Position numbers and translations under genes: made by a program. A model generated the notes under the pieces. The model was not told where the DNA came from. It saw only the letters and a program-made list of their open reading frames with translations, and did no database searches. From NCBI RefSeq assembly GCF_018687715.1, contig NC_056752.1, forward strand, positions 12,973,501-13,037,500: a DNA stretch of 64,000 nt, read 5' to 3'. This document shows positions 11,108 to 22,089 of the stretch, piece after piece. Source of the stretch: Carya illinoinensis. Lineage: Eukaryota; Streptophyta; Magnoliopsida; Fagales; Juglandaceae. Position 1 is the first letter of the stretch. The number at the start of each line of letters is the position of its first letter.

Positions 11108-13226
11108 TGTGATGACCTGCTTTTGCGTGTATTTTCACTAAAGGGTTATTTTTAATTTAATTAATATGTTGATTTATTTATTTTAAATTAATGTATTTTA
11201 ATTGGTTTTTAATTTATTTGATGTTGTGTTTAATTTATTTAGTCGTTTTATGGTTTTTAAAATCGTTTTCGGTGGATCTGTTTTGGTTTCCGAAGTGAGG
11301 ACTAGACCTCATTTCTTTTCCCTTATCTTTTCTTTCCTTTTCTCTTTTTCTCTTTTTCTTTTTCCTTTTTCTTTCTTTTTCCTTCTTTTTCTTCCTTTTC
11401 TTCTTCTTTCTTCTTCCTCCTCTCCCGCGTACGCACAGCAGCCCCTTTTCTCTCTTTCTGTCGCCGCCTGTTTGTCAACCCGGTGCGCCGCCGTCCGACC
11501 CCCGTGTAGTGCACCACCCCCACCATTCTCTTCCCCTCCCACCAGAGATCATCCCCACCAATTTTCAGAGCCATCGGACCAGCCGTTAGCCACCACGAGC
11601 CCCTGGAAGTCACGACACCTGCTCTATTTTTCCCCTGTCGCCGGTTGCTTTCGCAGCCCAGAACCACCACTCGCCGGTGGCGTGGCCTACACCACCCACC
11701 CAGTTTTCTTCCCCTCTCACCGGTGAACATCCCCACCAAGTTTCACCTCCATCCGAGTCATCGTTAGCCACCACGAGCTCCTCTAAGCCACACGATTTTT
11801 CACTGATTCCAGTGTCGTCGCACCACCTCCGGCCACCATCTCTTCACAGTTTCTTCCCCCACCTCTTGCCGACCTAAACCACCCATTTCCAGCCTCGATC
11901 CATTGCCGGAGCAGCTCCCAGGAGCTCAACTCCGATTTGAGCTTTTTCCGCTTCCTCCGCCGTTTCCACCACCACTCACGGCCAAAACTCATTTCCTTTA
12001 ACTTCATAAATATTTCAAGACCATTCCCTATCAATTTTAGGTCTTAGTTTGTCCCAGTTTGAAATTGGGTAATTTATTACCCATGGCAACAGTGTAAATT
12101 ACATTGTTACGTTGCTTTTCTTCCGCCGTTTGCAACGCCGCGAGTTTTCAAAAAATACCATATAGCATTGTAAGTATTTTACAAACTCTACTTTTAGATT
12201 TAAATATATTTTGCTCTTACAATATTTATTTGACTGTTCGTTGGTTGATTCCGGACTGAGTCCGAGGAGTTCGAGGGTCGGATGGATTGAGGACGGAGTT
12301 GTTTGGTTGATATTGTTATTTGTTTAAAATATTTGTGCCTTGATGTTTGCTTTGTATAGTGCATGCATGTTCATGTTTAAAAAGGGAAAACCAGGTTTTT
12401 CGTGTAGTTGCATGCATGTACATGTGTTTAAAAAATGAAAGCTATGCTGGTAAGCGAGAAATGATTTATGGTATATGTGAACGGTTAGACTGACTGGTTT
12501 GAGTCAAAGGCTTGTGTAGGGACGGTGTGGAGTAGGGATGGTAGTAGAGTCTCGCCTGTGATTCCCGCCTACGGTGCTCGTGTAGGGATGATGGTGAGCA
12601 GGGATGGTGGTAGAGTCCCGCCTACAGTGCTCTGACGGTCTGGTTTTTGGGCCATTATTGGGGATAATGGTGAGGTTATGTTTAAAGGATATGTTTTGGA
12701 CCAAATGAGACTTTTGGCATGAGTTGGCGAGGAATACATTTTTTGGGCCAAATGGGATTTTGGCATGCGTGGAAAAAATGTGATTTTATGGGATGTGAGC
12801 ATTTGCATTCTTTCATGCATATTGTGAAGTTTATTATGTTTTTATCTAGTGGTGTTTGGATTTTACTTACCTGTGGCACAATTTTTGGTACCGTAGATTT
12901 TGGTGCAGGGATCGAAGAGGAGGAGGAGGCTGAGCCCGAGGATGCGGCTCTGCCGGAGGTCTGAGTTGAAGTTAATATCTTGTTGTTGCTTTGAATAATA
13001 TTTGTATCTTGTAATATTTTAATATATAAGTTTTGAACAGGTTTGTATTAAATAAGAAAAATTCTGGTACTTAGTTATGACTTTCGTTATCCGCTGCGTG
13101 TTTCTTCGTGCACATTTGTTGCTTATACACACACTTGGCACTCGTCGATAGGGTGGTGACCCGTGATGTCATCACTCGGATATCTCGATTTTTCCGTGTC
13201 CGTGCATGGGGATTTGGGGCGTCACA
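11108..13226 (+). mobile_element. Solo LTR, family A (copy A1), 2119 bp
   Basis: It begins TGTGATGACC and ends GGGGCGTCACA, and is flanked by the 5-bp target duplication GTTTG (11103-11107 and 13227-13231). The interrupted LINE reading frame resumes across it when one GTTTG copy is counted. No internal coding region or second LTR is present, so this is a solo LTR left by recombination. Copies A2 (21388-25310) and A3 (55581-62298) share its ends and many internal blocks, such as the CCGAGGAGTTCGAGGGTCGG-like phrase near 12260. Length and TGTGA...TCACA ends would suit a long-LTR gypsy such as a Tekay-type chromovirus, which is inference. A pyrimidine-rich leader with CT runs lies at 11310-11420. 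Confidence 0.92.
12896..12964 (+). other. Short acidic reading frame conserved in family A LTRs (A1)
   Basis: The frame D-F-G-A-G-I followed by a Glu run, then AEPEDAALPEV and TGA, is 23 codons. A2 (24954-25010) and A3 (61936-61995) carry the same frame with in-frame length differences and mostly third-position changes in the EPE-D/E-A block. All three copies have TAG directly before ATTTTG, which would suit a splice acceptor. Whether it is translated is unknown. Confidence 0.4.
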
Positions 13227-14340
13227 GTTTGCCTCGAGAGATAGGGATGAATATTCTTGACATCTTCAACATGAAATAGAAAGCTACTTAGCACTTCAGA
13301 GACAAGAATAAAAAGGTATGGAGAGAGGGGATCCCCTTGTCGAATGCACCTAGAGGGACCATAACTTGCTTTAGGAACTCCACTGATAAGGATTGAATAT
13401 GACACTGAGGATATACACTTCATAATCAGAGACATCCACCTTTGGTGGAACCCTATCTTCTCCATGGCTTGCTTCAAAAAAGCTCATTCTACCCTATCGT
13501 ATGCCTTACTCATATCCAACTTGACAGCCATGAAACCTTGTTGCCCTTTCCCTTTTGTTTTCATTGAATGCAAAGTCTCGAAGGCTACCATTACATTGTC
13601 TAGGATCATTCTGCAAGGCACAAAGGCACTTTATGTAGGTGAGATGATTTGGGGAAGGATGGTCTTAAGCCTGTTGGATAGCACTTTTGATACAATCTTA
13701 TATAGCACGTTACATAGAGATATGGGCCTAAAATCTATCACAGTTTGGGGGTTTTTCAGTTTAGGGATTAAAACCACAAAGGTGTCATTGATTGGCTCTA
13801 ATTCCCCTCTATGATTTAGAACCTCTAAAATAGCCTTAGTGACATCACCACCTACCACATCCCAATGAGATTGATAGAAGATGGTTGAAAAACCATCTGG
13901 GCTAGAAGAGCCCATAGGGTTCATCTGAAATAATGCCTGCTTGACCTCCTTAGAAGTAAAAGGGCTCATAAGGTCTCTGTTCATTTCCTTTGTTACTCTA
14001 GGTTGAAGGTGACTTAAGCAACCATCAATACTAGTAGGATTTGAAGACGAGAAAAGGGTTTGATAGTGCTGATAGAAAGCCTTAGCAATTCCTTCCATTT
14101 CATTGATAATACTCCCATCCCCAAGTGCTAGTTTAGTAATCTCATTATTAAGTTTTCTTTGATTAGCACACCTGTGGAAAAACTTGGAATTCCTGTCTCC
14201 ATCTCTCAACCAATTCTGCTTAGCTCTTTGCTGCCATATGAGACTTTCCTCTACTAGTAAACTGTCAATATCCTTTTGAAGGTTCTTGATTTCCGTAGTG
14301 TTTGAGCCAAGGTTTGAGTTCTATAGGGAAGATAGCTGGT
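13227..14340 (-). pseudogene. LINE reverse transcriptase N-terminal part
   Basis: The translation shows DGDRNSKFFHRCANQR (linker after the endonuclease), PDGFSTIFYQSHWDVVGGDV, VVLIPKLKNPQTVIDFRPIS, LCNVLYKIVSKVLSNRLK (RT motifs 1-2), then after a frameshift the [19 protein letters not shown] region and [13 protein letters not shown] (motif 4). The frame breaks near 13480 and 13630. The RT would copy LINE RNA at the target site, but this copy is defective. Confidence 0.9.
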
Positions 14341-14734
14341 TCATCTTAGACTGAGTGTCCCTTCTAAGTTTATGGAAAGAGAATTGGCTCCACTGCATGA
14401 GAGAGCCCCTGCACTTGTCTAGGTTCCTCTGAACTGAACTCAAAGAGAACCTCTGTTGAGAAGGCTTAGTTACTCAATTGGATTGGATGAGATTCCTACA
14501 CTCCTCATGTAGGTTCCAGCTAGCTTCAAATTTGAAAGGCTTTTTCCTCCCCCTCTCCTCATGAACCAGACCCCTCCCCCCACTGTGCAAGGAAATCAGA
14601 ATAGGTTTGTGGTTTGAGGTTTAGGCTGCAAGGGCTTGAATTCTGCACTGAAAAAACAACTCAGTCCCTAAAAGGTTACCAAAAACACAATCAAGTCTTT
14701 CCTTGGTGAACTGACTTCCCTCACGGTTGTTACT

Positions 14735-15340
14735 TCATGTAAATTTAGGCCCAACAAAGCCTATGTCACTTAATCCACAGCAATCCACAGCCTGTCTGAA
14801 CTGTTCCATCTGGTGATAAGGTCTACAGGCAGCCCCATACTTCTCATTATGATGTAATACTTCATTGAAGTCTCCAAAACAAAACCATGCCTGTTCATTC
14901 TTAGGTTGCATCAGCCTCAATAGCTTCCAACTTTCTGGTCTATTAGCAGTAATTGGAGATCTATAAAAACCAGAAAACATCACCTCTTTTCCTGAGGCTT
15001 CATGTTTCAAAAACATGGAAATATGGTGCTGTGAAAAGGATTCAAGGTTGAACTCAGAGTTACCATTCCATAGGAAAGCAAGGCCACCACTTAAACCTTT
15101 ACTATCCACTACAAAGCTGGAGTCAAAGCCCAACTTATTCCTCACTTCCTCCACCCTTCTCCTACCACATTTTGTTTCCATCAAGAAAACAAACTTGGGC
15201 CACTTAGTCTTCATTAGTAGGTGAAGCTCTCTAACTGTACAGGGGTTCCCAAGCCCCCTCCATTTCCAACTGAGGCCTATCATTGTTGTTGGTGGGGCTG
15301 CTGTCCACCAACTTTGGTTTAATGCCACATGTAACAAGAC
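14735..15340 (-). pseudogene. LINE apurinic-type endonuclease domain
   Basis: The recognisable start is MIGLSWKWRGLGNP near 15284, where the usual SWNCRGLGNP has lost the catalytic Asn (Lys here). FVFLMETKC keeps the metal-binding Glu, and later FCFGDFNEVLHHNEK keeps the Asp/Asn pair. A stop ends the frame near 14735, before the SDH-type C-terminal block. Residues upstream of MIGLS arise from non-coding sequence next to a poly(A) tract. The domain would nick target DNA for LINE insertion. Confidence 0.87.
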
Positions 15341-15350
15341 CAATGATAGA

Positions 15351-15352
<2 letters not shown>

Positions 15353-15394
<42 letters not shown>
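15353..15394 (-). repeat. 42-bp poly(A) tract inside the LINE
   Basis: On the plus strand this is 42 consecutive T. It lies between LINE ORF1 and ORF2 in the same orientation as the element's own tail. It may be an expanded A-rich inter-ORF segment or the tail of a lost insertion. Confidence 0.9.
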
Positions 15395-15499
15395 CTATCG
15401 AGTGCCACACCATCACCTTGGTTTGCTGGGCCTCTTTTCCTTATATTTCTAGTTACCATGCCCAACCTACTGGGCTCAATTTGATTTACCTCCCTGGCC

Positions 15500-16733
15500 C
15501 TTCTTTTCTAGGTGGCCTCATCAGCACTTGTTTTGGCCAACTCAGAGCCAGCACACACTTGCTGTTCTTGGGGGGGAGGCTGTAAATGAGGGGTGGTATG
15601 TTTGGGAGTACTTATCGAAACCGAGATGCCAGGTTCACATTCCTTCAGAGGTTGGTCAACTTTCTTTGGAGCCTCCTCAGGTATAAGAACATGAGTATCT
15701 GTTTGCATCTTATAGCCTGAAAAGACTCCCTCTAAAGGTGCTGTAGGGTCCTCCCCCTTTTGGAAACTTTTGAGTTTAGAGCAGTTAGATTGTGCTTTTG
15801 GCTTCATAGGCTCTGCATCTGCCTTATTTGGGAAGCACGTGAATTGCTCCTGATCAGGCTTCTTTCCAGGGTTAGGTTCCTCATGCCAGGTCCCTCCAGG
15901 GACCTCCGCCTGCTGCTTTTGTTGGTGGTGAATGTCCCCCGTAGCTCCACTGTACTTCCTTACTTCAAATATCTTAGAGTTCAGTAGTTGAGCCCGCAAC
16001 CATGGACCAAACTACGTGGGTTTGAAATCACCCCCAGGATATGCACCTCTCTGAGATTGACATCCTTTCACCTTATGAGATAATATGCCACAATGAAAAA
16101 AAAAGGACTGCAATCTTTCATACTTCATGGAGACCCAATGCTTCTGGTTTTCCATCTACAACCATTTTCCTCGTAACAAAAGTTTGGTCAAGTCCACTGC
16201 TACATGAACCCTCATGCACTTTCCCCATGCCCTTCCTTCTAGTCAACTTCCACACGGATCACATGACCAATCGATGAGGCAAACTTCCTTCCAAATTCTG
16301 CATTCATAACAGCCAGTGCTAGTTCGTATAGTTGGACCCAAAAAGGCTCAAACTGAAATTGCACCGCACTGAGTGGGATAGATTCATCTAGTTCTTGGAG
16401 GGAGACTAGGTTCCTGTCAAAGAACCACGGACGTCCACATAGGACTTACTCCTTATCCGCAAGGAATTGGAACTCTATTAAGAAGCGATGGTCACCCAAG
16501 TCTTTGAACTTCACCCAACCCTCCAGTCTCCAAATTTGTGACATTGTCATTTGGAATGCTTCATTATTGATTCCCTTCTCAGACAACACACTCTCAACAA
16601 TGCAGAACTTTCCATGTAAAACCTCCTCCTTCACTTCATCAGGAGATACCAAGAAGACTGCAGTTTCCTCCTTTGATGGTGTGAGGTTCTCCCATCTCCT
16701 TACTAGCTCCTCTTCCTCCATTCTCATTCTCAT
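15500..16733 (-). pseudogene. LINE ORF1 (DUF4283-like, zinc knuckle)
   Basis: Starting at MRMRMEEEELVRRWENL (16733), the frame reads a DUF4283-like block (SEKGINNEAFQMTM, then IWRLEGWVKFKDLGDHRFLI), a stop near 16446, then GRPWFFDRNLVSLQELDES and FEPFWVQLYELALAVMN in continuation. A zinc-knuckle relic near 16050-16100 reads FFFHCGILSHKVKGC, with the first Cys replaced by Phe. The C-terminal part at 15508-15999 is Lys/Glu/Gln-rich and low-complexity. ORF1 proteins of plant LINEs bind the element's RNA. At least five in-frame stops make it inactive. Confidence 0.85.
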
Positions 16734-16899
16734 ACACTCAGCAACAGTACACAGAAACTCTTACAAGAAGAGACTTCCATCCTTGCACAAGCAAGGGTAC
16801 TCCAAACCTTGCTCTTTCTCTAGAGAGAAAAGAGAAGGACCGAATCCCAACTTTAGCTCCTCCTTTTTGCATGTATGACCAAAGACTAAGAGATTACTT

Positions 16900-17410
16900 C
16901 AACCTAAAGCTAAGACTTTGAGTGTGTATGTGATATAGTCAATTTAACTCCAAACCACCTGCAAAATCAGATAACAGTAGAACAATTCAAACTAGAAGAA
17001 TTCTATCTAAACTTAACCCCATAAGTCCAATTTTTAGAAATCCTCTCCATTAATGTAGTCAAACACTAAAATCAGAGATTAAAAAGTCTTTAATCAGGTT
17101 GTAATGACAGGCCATAGGGTGAGGGTTAGGAAAGAGATGGATATGAAAAATACTTGGTGGAAAGAACAATAAAAGAGAATTCCACAGGATTCAAACCATA
17201 ACTCCTTCTCAACTATATACTCATACTGGTGACATTATTATTATTGCAATCAATGAAGTAATACCAAGTACACATATAACAAAATCTGAAGTGATCCACA
17301 CTCCACTTATTGAGTTTTCTTTATTTTTTTTCTACCGTGATGGATAAATCACATTTGAATAAAAAACAAACCCAACAAAAATACCTTGTTTTTTTTCTTC
17401 TTCTTCTTCT

Positions 17411-17483
<73 letters not shown>

Positions 17484-17685
17484 TTTTTTCAGCCTCCCTT
17501 CTTTTTCATTAACCACCTCGATTCTTGTAGCCTTTTCAAATTTTCAATCACTTCATTTTTTTTTTTTTTTTGGTGCCATTCACTTTCTTTTCTTTTCTTT
17601 TCACACTTTGATCAAACACAGCAAACATAATGTTGATAATTTCTTTGAACTGACTCTCTCTTTGAAATTCCCAACGTACCCTTGT
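16900..17685. other. Athila 3' non-coding region with (CT)n microsatellite
   Basis: No gene is seen. A CTT run (about 17396-17413) passes into a long CT microsatellite at 17414-17481. Reading frames made of Leu-Ser runs are the microsatellite in translation. Confidence 0.7.
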
Positions 17686-17689
17686 AAAA

Positions 17690-18473
17690 CCACGAAATTG
17701 TCTATCAATTTTCTTGAACAAATAAGTTAGATCTCAATTATCAAGATTATGAAACGAATCAAATACTTTAAAATAAATAATCAAACTTGCAAGACACAAT
17801 GATTGGTTACGAAGGGAAACCCTTTAAAGAACTTTTTAAAGGTAAAATCCTACGGGGTAGTCAAACCCATGAAAGTCAATCTTATTATTTGAATAACAAT
17901 TACAAGCAATAATCAATTACAAAACCTTTGCAATTCAACTCTCTTACTTGCCTAGACAAACGACCCATTTGTCTTCTACCGCCAGAACCTCTAGTGATCT
18001 TCAAATGTTGACTTCCCTTCTGGAACTTCAGAGGCTGAAATCCAATCGATGTTACTTCACCCTCAAAGCACGATCACACTTAAGAAGATATGAAAAACCC
18101 CATGAAAATTTTCAAGTGAATTTTCTCTCATAAATACTTAGAATATCCTCTCTGAAATTCGTGGCTCAAAGTCCTTAAGAAGATACAAAACCGAATCCCT
18201 TTAAATAGAAAGTCTGAAAAGAGTTCTAGTCATGGTAGGACTCTGCTGACAGTTAGTAACAGACATGAAAACGTGTTCCGACAGGCTGCTAACATTTCAT
18301 GATAACCTCTTCTGTTATTAACTAAACTCTGTTAACCTTTCTTCTGAGTAAGTACAAATCTACCATAACTCGATTTTGACTTCAAGGACTTATCTAAACA
18401 ACTCCTAAAACTTCTAGATAGACTCAACTTTGTTTAGATACAAATCAATAATTATTTTTACATTCATCCAACA
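17690..18473 (-). mobile_element. Copia-like solo LTR or fragment (second copy)
   Basis: On the minus strand it starts TGTTGGATGAATG at 18473. It shares several blocks with 7196-8112 (TTGGTTACGAA, AAACCCTTTAAAGAACTT, AAAATCCTACGGGG, TTGTCTTCTACCGC). No coding region is attached. The far end is placed only approximately and a clear target duplication was not found. Confidence 0.6.
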
Positions 18474-19420
18474 ATAAAAAATAATATGATAAGACAAGCC
18501 TTATCATTTACTTATCTAATCTTAGCCAATTTTTGTCTTTATACTCTTTAAATGTAAATTTTCACCAAAGTATTTCCCAAACTGCAAAAGGTAAATTCAT
18601 GATTTTTTAGGCTTAAAACGGGAGTGGTTTATGTAGTTAAAATAACTAATAAAGGTTTATGTAAAATAAGGCACAAGAGGGTTAACTATAGAAATACACC
18701 ATGCAATGATGACATGATAACTAGGATGACTTGGAAAGCTTTTTTGTTCATAACAAAAAAATGCCTAGATCATTTCTCTAATATTTGGTATCAACTAGAA
18801 TTTTGCCTCAAGGATCTATCAACGGATTCTAGAGCAAAGCAATATTGAACTTTCCTAACCCAGTTAATTCAACTCATTCTCTTCATAAACAAAATGGAAT
18901 AAAGAAAAAAATGACTATGTGCTCAATTATGTTCAAGAACAAAGATTTAAATCAAAGTACCCATAAAACTCTGCCTGACATAAAAAGAAATTTTTGAAAT
19001 TTTTTTTAGTCCCATCCTCAATCACAAATTTAAGAGTCATAGAGAATTCAATCATACTCAAATACATGCTTGGTAAGAGAATCCAACAATTCAAGACTTA
19101 TAAAATCACAAGTAAAATAAAATAAACTGCAATCAAGTGAACAAAATGATTATAGGAGTTTACATCCCCAAACTTAGACTAAACAATGTCCTCATTGTAA
19201 TTCAAAAGTGATAAAGATTGAAGAAATGAAAGGAACTCCCCTAGTTTCATGATGAATCAGCTGTAGTTTGTAATTTTCAATTCTTTATTCTTGCTAAATA
19301 ATTTTGCATCAAAATTCAAATTATTCAAAAAAATAAAAATAAAAGAAGAAAAGAAAGTTCTATGGGCTACCTTTCATAAGTGCTTGTTTTAAAGTCTACA
19401 GCCAGACTTTTCAATCTTCA
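18474..19420 (-). other. Athila 3' untranslated region, no gene recognised
   Basis: AT-rich sequence downstream of the integrase stop. One 74-codon frame (18624-18848, plus) has no family resemblance. I see no terminal repeats. Confidence 0.55.
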
Positions 19421-20726
19421 TCAATTAGGATCTCCAAGAGGAATAAATACATAATTCCTCTCCACTTGTTCTCCATAATAGTGCTTCAATCTTTGGCCGT
19501 TGACTCTGAATATAGTTCTTATCTTGTCCTTCAAGTCTATTGCTCCAAAAAAGGAAACTTCGTCAATTTTATAAGGACCTGTCCATCTTGATTTTAACTT
19601 GCCTGGGAAGAGTTTGAGTAGTAAAGTGAAGAGTAAACCCTATTGTCCTGGTGCAAACTCAAGCCTAAGAATCTGTTTCTCATGCTACTTCTTTGTCCAT
19701 TCTTTGTAAATCTTTGCATTTTCATAAGCACCGTTCTGAAACTCGTCCATATCATTCAATTGAAGAAATCACTTTTCCCCTGCTGCCTTCAAATCAAAAT
19801 TAAACTTCTTTACATCCCAATAAGCTCTATGCTCCAACTAAACAAGGAGATGACACACATTTCCAAATACTAATCGATAAGGAGACATCCCGATAGGTGT
19901 TTAAAAGCTGTATGGTATGCCCACAAAGCATCATCAAGTTTTTTTTCCAATTCCTTCCTATTGGTGTTGACCATCTTCTCAAGGATGTTCTTGATTTCTC
20001 GATTTGAAATTTCATCTTGGCCATTAGTTTGAGGATGGCAGCCAAGTGCTATCTTGTGCTTCACACTATATTTAGAAAGAAGGTTGTCAAACAACTTGCT
20101 GCAAAAGTGGGTCCCTTCGTCACTAATAATAGCTCATGGAGTGCCAAATCTTGTAAATATATTATTATGAAGAAATTTGAGCACTACCTTTGCATCGTTT
20201 GTTGTTGCATCAATTACTTTCATCTATTTTGACACATAATCCACTACTAACAAGATATAAACAAAGCCAAAAGAAGGAGAAAAATGACCCATAAAATCGA
20301 TTCCCTAAACATCAAATAACTCAAACTCTAAGATATTTTTCAATGGTAGCTCTTGACGCCTTGAAATATTTCTCATACGTTGGCACCGATCATAAGTTTT
20401 TACTGAAATATAACTATCACGAAAAATAGAAGAAAGAAACCACTTTGAAGTACCTTAGTTGCTATTCGTGTTGCTCCAAAGTGTCCTCCATATGATGATG
20501 AATGGCAATGATGGAGAATGGCTTGCATCTCTTCTTCTGGCACATATATTCGGATAATTTGATTAGGACATCTTTTGAACAACAAAAGCTCATTACAAAG
20601 ATAATATTTTACATCATGCAGAAACTTTTTGCGTTGGCGGTAAGTGAGATCTGGTGGCAGTACTTTACAAGTTAGGTAGTTTACAATATTAGCATGCCAA
20701 GGAAGCTTGATCTCACATACAAACAA
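19421..20726 (-). pseudogene. Athila-like integrase
   Basis: The N-terminal zinc-binding region shows ILHHCHSSSYGGHFGATR (His-His part, about 20480-20530). The core has DFMGHFSPSFGFVYILLVVD (first Asp region, about 20250), then [20 protein letters not shown] with the second Asp at about 20130. [19 protein letters not shown] at about 20000 carries the catalytic Glu. The C-terminal part ends with LKHYYGEQVER and a TGA at 19423-19421, the usual Athila-type ending. Several stops and at least two frameshifts break it. Integrase would insert the element's DNA copy. Confidence 0.88.
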
Positions 20727-20756
20727 CTACTCATCAAAGAATGCTTCTTGGATCAC

Positions 20757-21382
20757 TTAATCTGGTCTTACTTCCTTTTGCTCTAGCCGAGAGAGATGAT
20801 CAGCAACTGAATTGTTGCTTTCTTTCTTATCTTGAACCTCAAAATCAAATTCTTGAAGAAGTAGGATCCAACGAATTGGCTTAGACTTAGCATCTTTCTT
20901 GCCAAACAAATAACAAATTGTTGCATGATCAGTGAGAACTATCACCTTTGTACCAATGAGGTAAGACCGAAATTTGTCTCAAGCAAACACAATAGCAAGC
21001 ATCTCCTTCTCAGTTTTTTTGTTTTTTTATAATTTAATTGAGCTTCATTCAATGTCTGAATTGCGTAATAGATGGCCCTGAACAATTTGTCTTGCCTTTG
21101 TCTTAACACTGCTCCAATTGCAAAGTTACTTGTATCACACATGACTTCAAAAGGTTGACTCCAATCAAGTACAGTCATAACTAGTGCTGAAATTAGTTTC
21201 TCCTTGATTGAATTAAAGGCCTACGAACAAGTATTACCAAAGTTAAACGAAGAATTTTTTTTTCAAGAAGATTGCATAAAGGCTTAGAGAGTTTACAAAA
21301 ATCATTTATGAATCTTCTATAAAATCTCGCATGTCTCAAAAAGCTTCTGATTCTCTTCACATTCTTTGAAGCTCGACCAACC
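20757..21382 (-). pseudogene. Athila-like RT C-terminal part and RNase H
   Basis: From the left edge of solo LTR A2 the frame continues with RIRSFLRHARFYRRFINDF and LSKPLCNLLEK (RT thumb), then WSQPFEVMCDTSNFAIGAVL (RNase H catalytic Asp in CDTS), AIYYAIQTLNEAQLNY (Glu region), [20 protein letters not shown] and the ending [11 protein letters not shown] (usual [10 protein letters not shown]). Frames shift near 20950 and 21180. Order and motifs match Athila/Tat pol. Confidence 0.88.
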
Positions 21383-22089
21383 TCAATTGTAATACCCCGT
21401 ATTTACATGAATTTTAATTAAAGGATTATTTTATTTAATATAATTAGTGGCTCTCTTGTTTTAAAATTTAACATGATCTTTGTGGTATTATTTTGTGATC
21501 TCCAAGTTGTGAAATTTATTTAATGTTCTTTCTCAATATTAATTATTTTAAATTACATTCTAGTTTAAATTATTTTATTGTTGGGATTTGATTAATTTAT
21601 TTTATTAATACCTAGTTGTAATATTTTTATTTGGCTTTTATTTATTTTTATTGTGCATTTTTACCTTATTGGACTTCTATTTTCTTACTAGGCTTGTTTT
21701 TAATGGGTCTTTCTTTATTTTTGGGCCAAGCCCATTGCTCATCAACCCAACCCTCTATTCCCCCAAAACGGCCCCATTTTATGCCTAGCCCTTAGGGCTT
21801 TTCTTCTTCTTTCTTTCTTCTTCCTCTGCCGCACGCCCTACCTCCTTTCTTCATCATTTTTGTTCCTTTTCTCCTCTGTTTTGGCTGCCGCTACTACTTC
21901 TCCTTGCTTCTACTTCTTTTCATTTCTTTTGTTTTCTCCTATTTTCTTTTTCTCCTACTGCGTCGACTGCTCTTCTTCTTCCTTGGGGAAATTTCTGCTT
22001 CATCTTCAAGCAGTGTGCCGAAGCTTCTTCCCCCATTTTCATCCAGTATTGTTCCTCATTTCAATCTCTTTAATTTCCAATTTCTCACT

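Larger units (their letters stand above)
8985..16886 (-). mobile_element. LINE (L1-type with RNase H), near full length, TSD-flanked
   Basis: The element ends on the minus strand in a poly(A) tail (plus-strand T run 8984-8997). It is flanked by the identical 13-mer TAAGAGATTACTT at 8972-8984 and 16887-16899, the target duplication made by LINE integration. In order from its 5' end it carries ORF1 (DUF4283-like plus zinc knuckle), an apurinic-type endonuclease, reverse transcriptase, zf-RVT and RNase H. Without the 2.1-kb solo LTR at 11108-13226 it is about 5.8 kb, consistent with a full-length plant LINE. Frames are broken in several places, so it is not active. It sits in the 3' non-coding part of the Athila-like element. 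Confidence 0.93.

Noticed and set aside
11202..12034. Proline- or lysine-rich proteins on both strands
   Set aside because: They arise from the pyrimidine-rich leader of solo LTR A1, match no family and are not kept in A2 or A3.
12719..12964. 81-residue protein in A1
   Set aside because: Only the last 23 codons are conserved in A2 and A3; the upstream part loses frame, so the whole was not called a gene.
17310..17730. Leu/Ser-rich proteins
   Set aside because: They are CT and CTT microsatellites in translation; the same holds for the Glu/Arg-rich frame at 32750-33007 and the one at 56658-57116.
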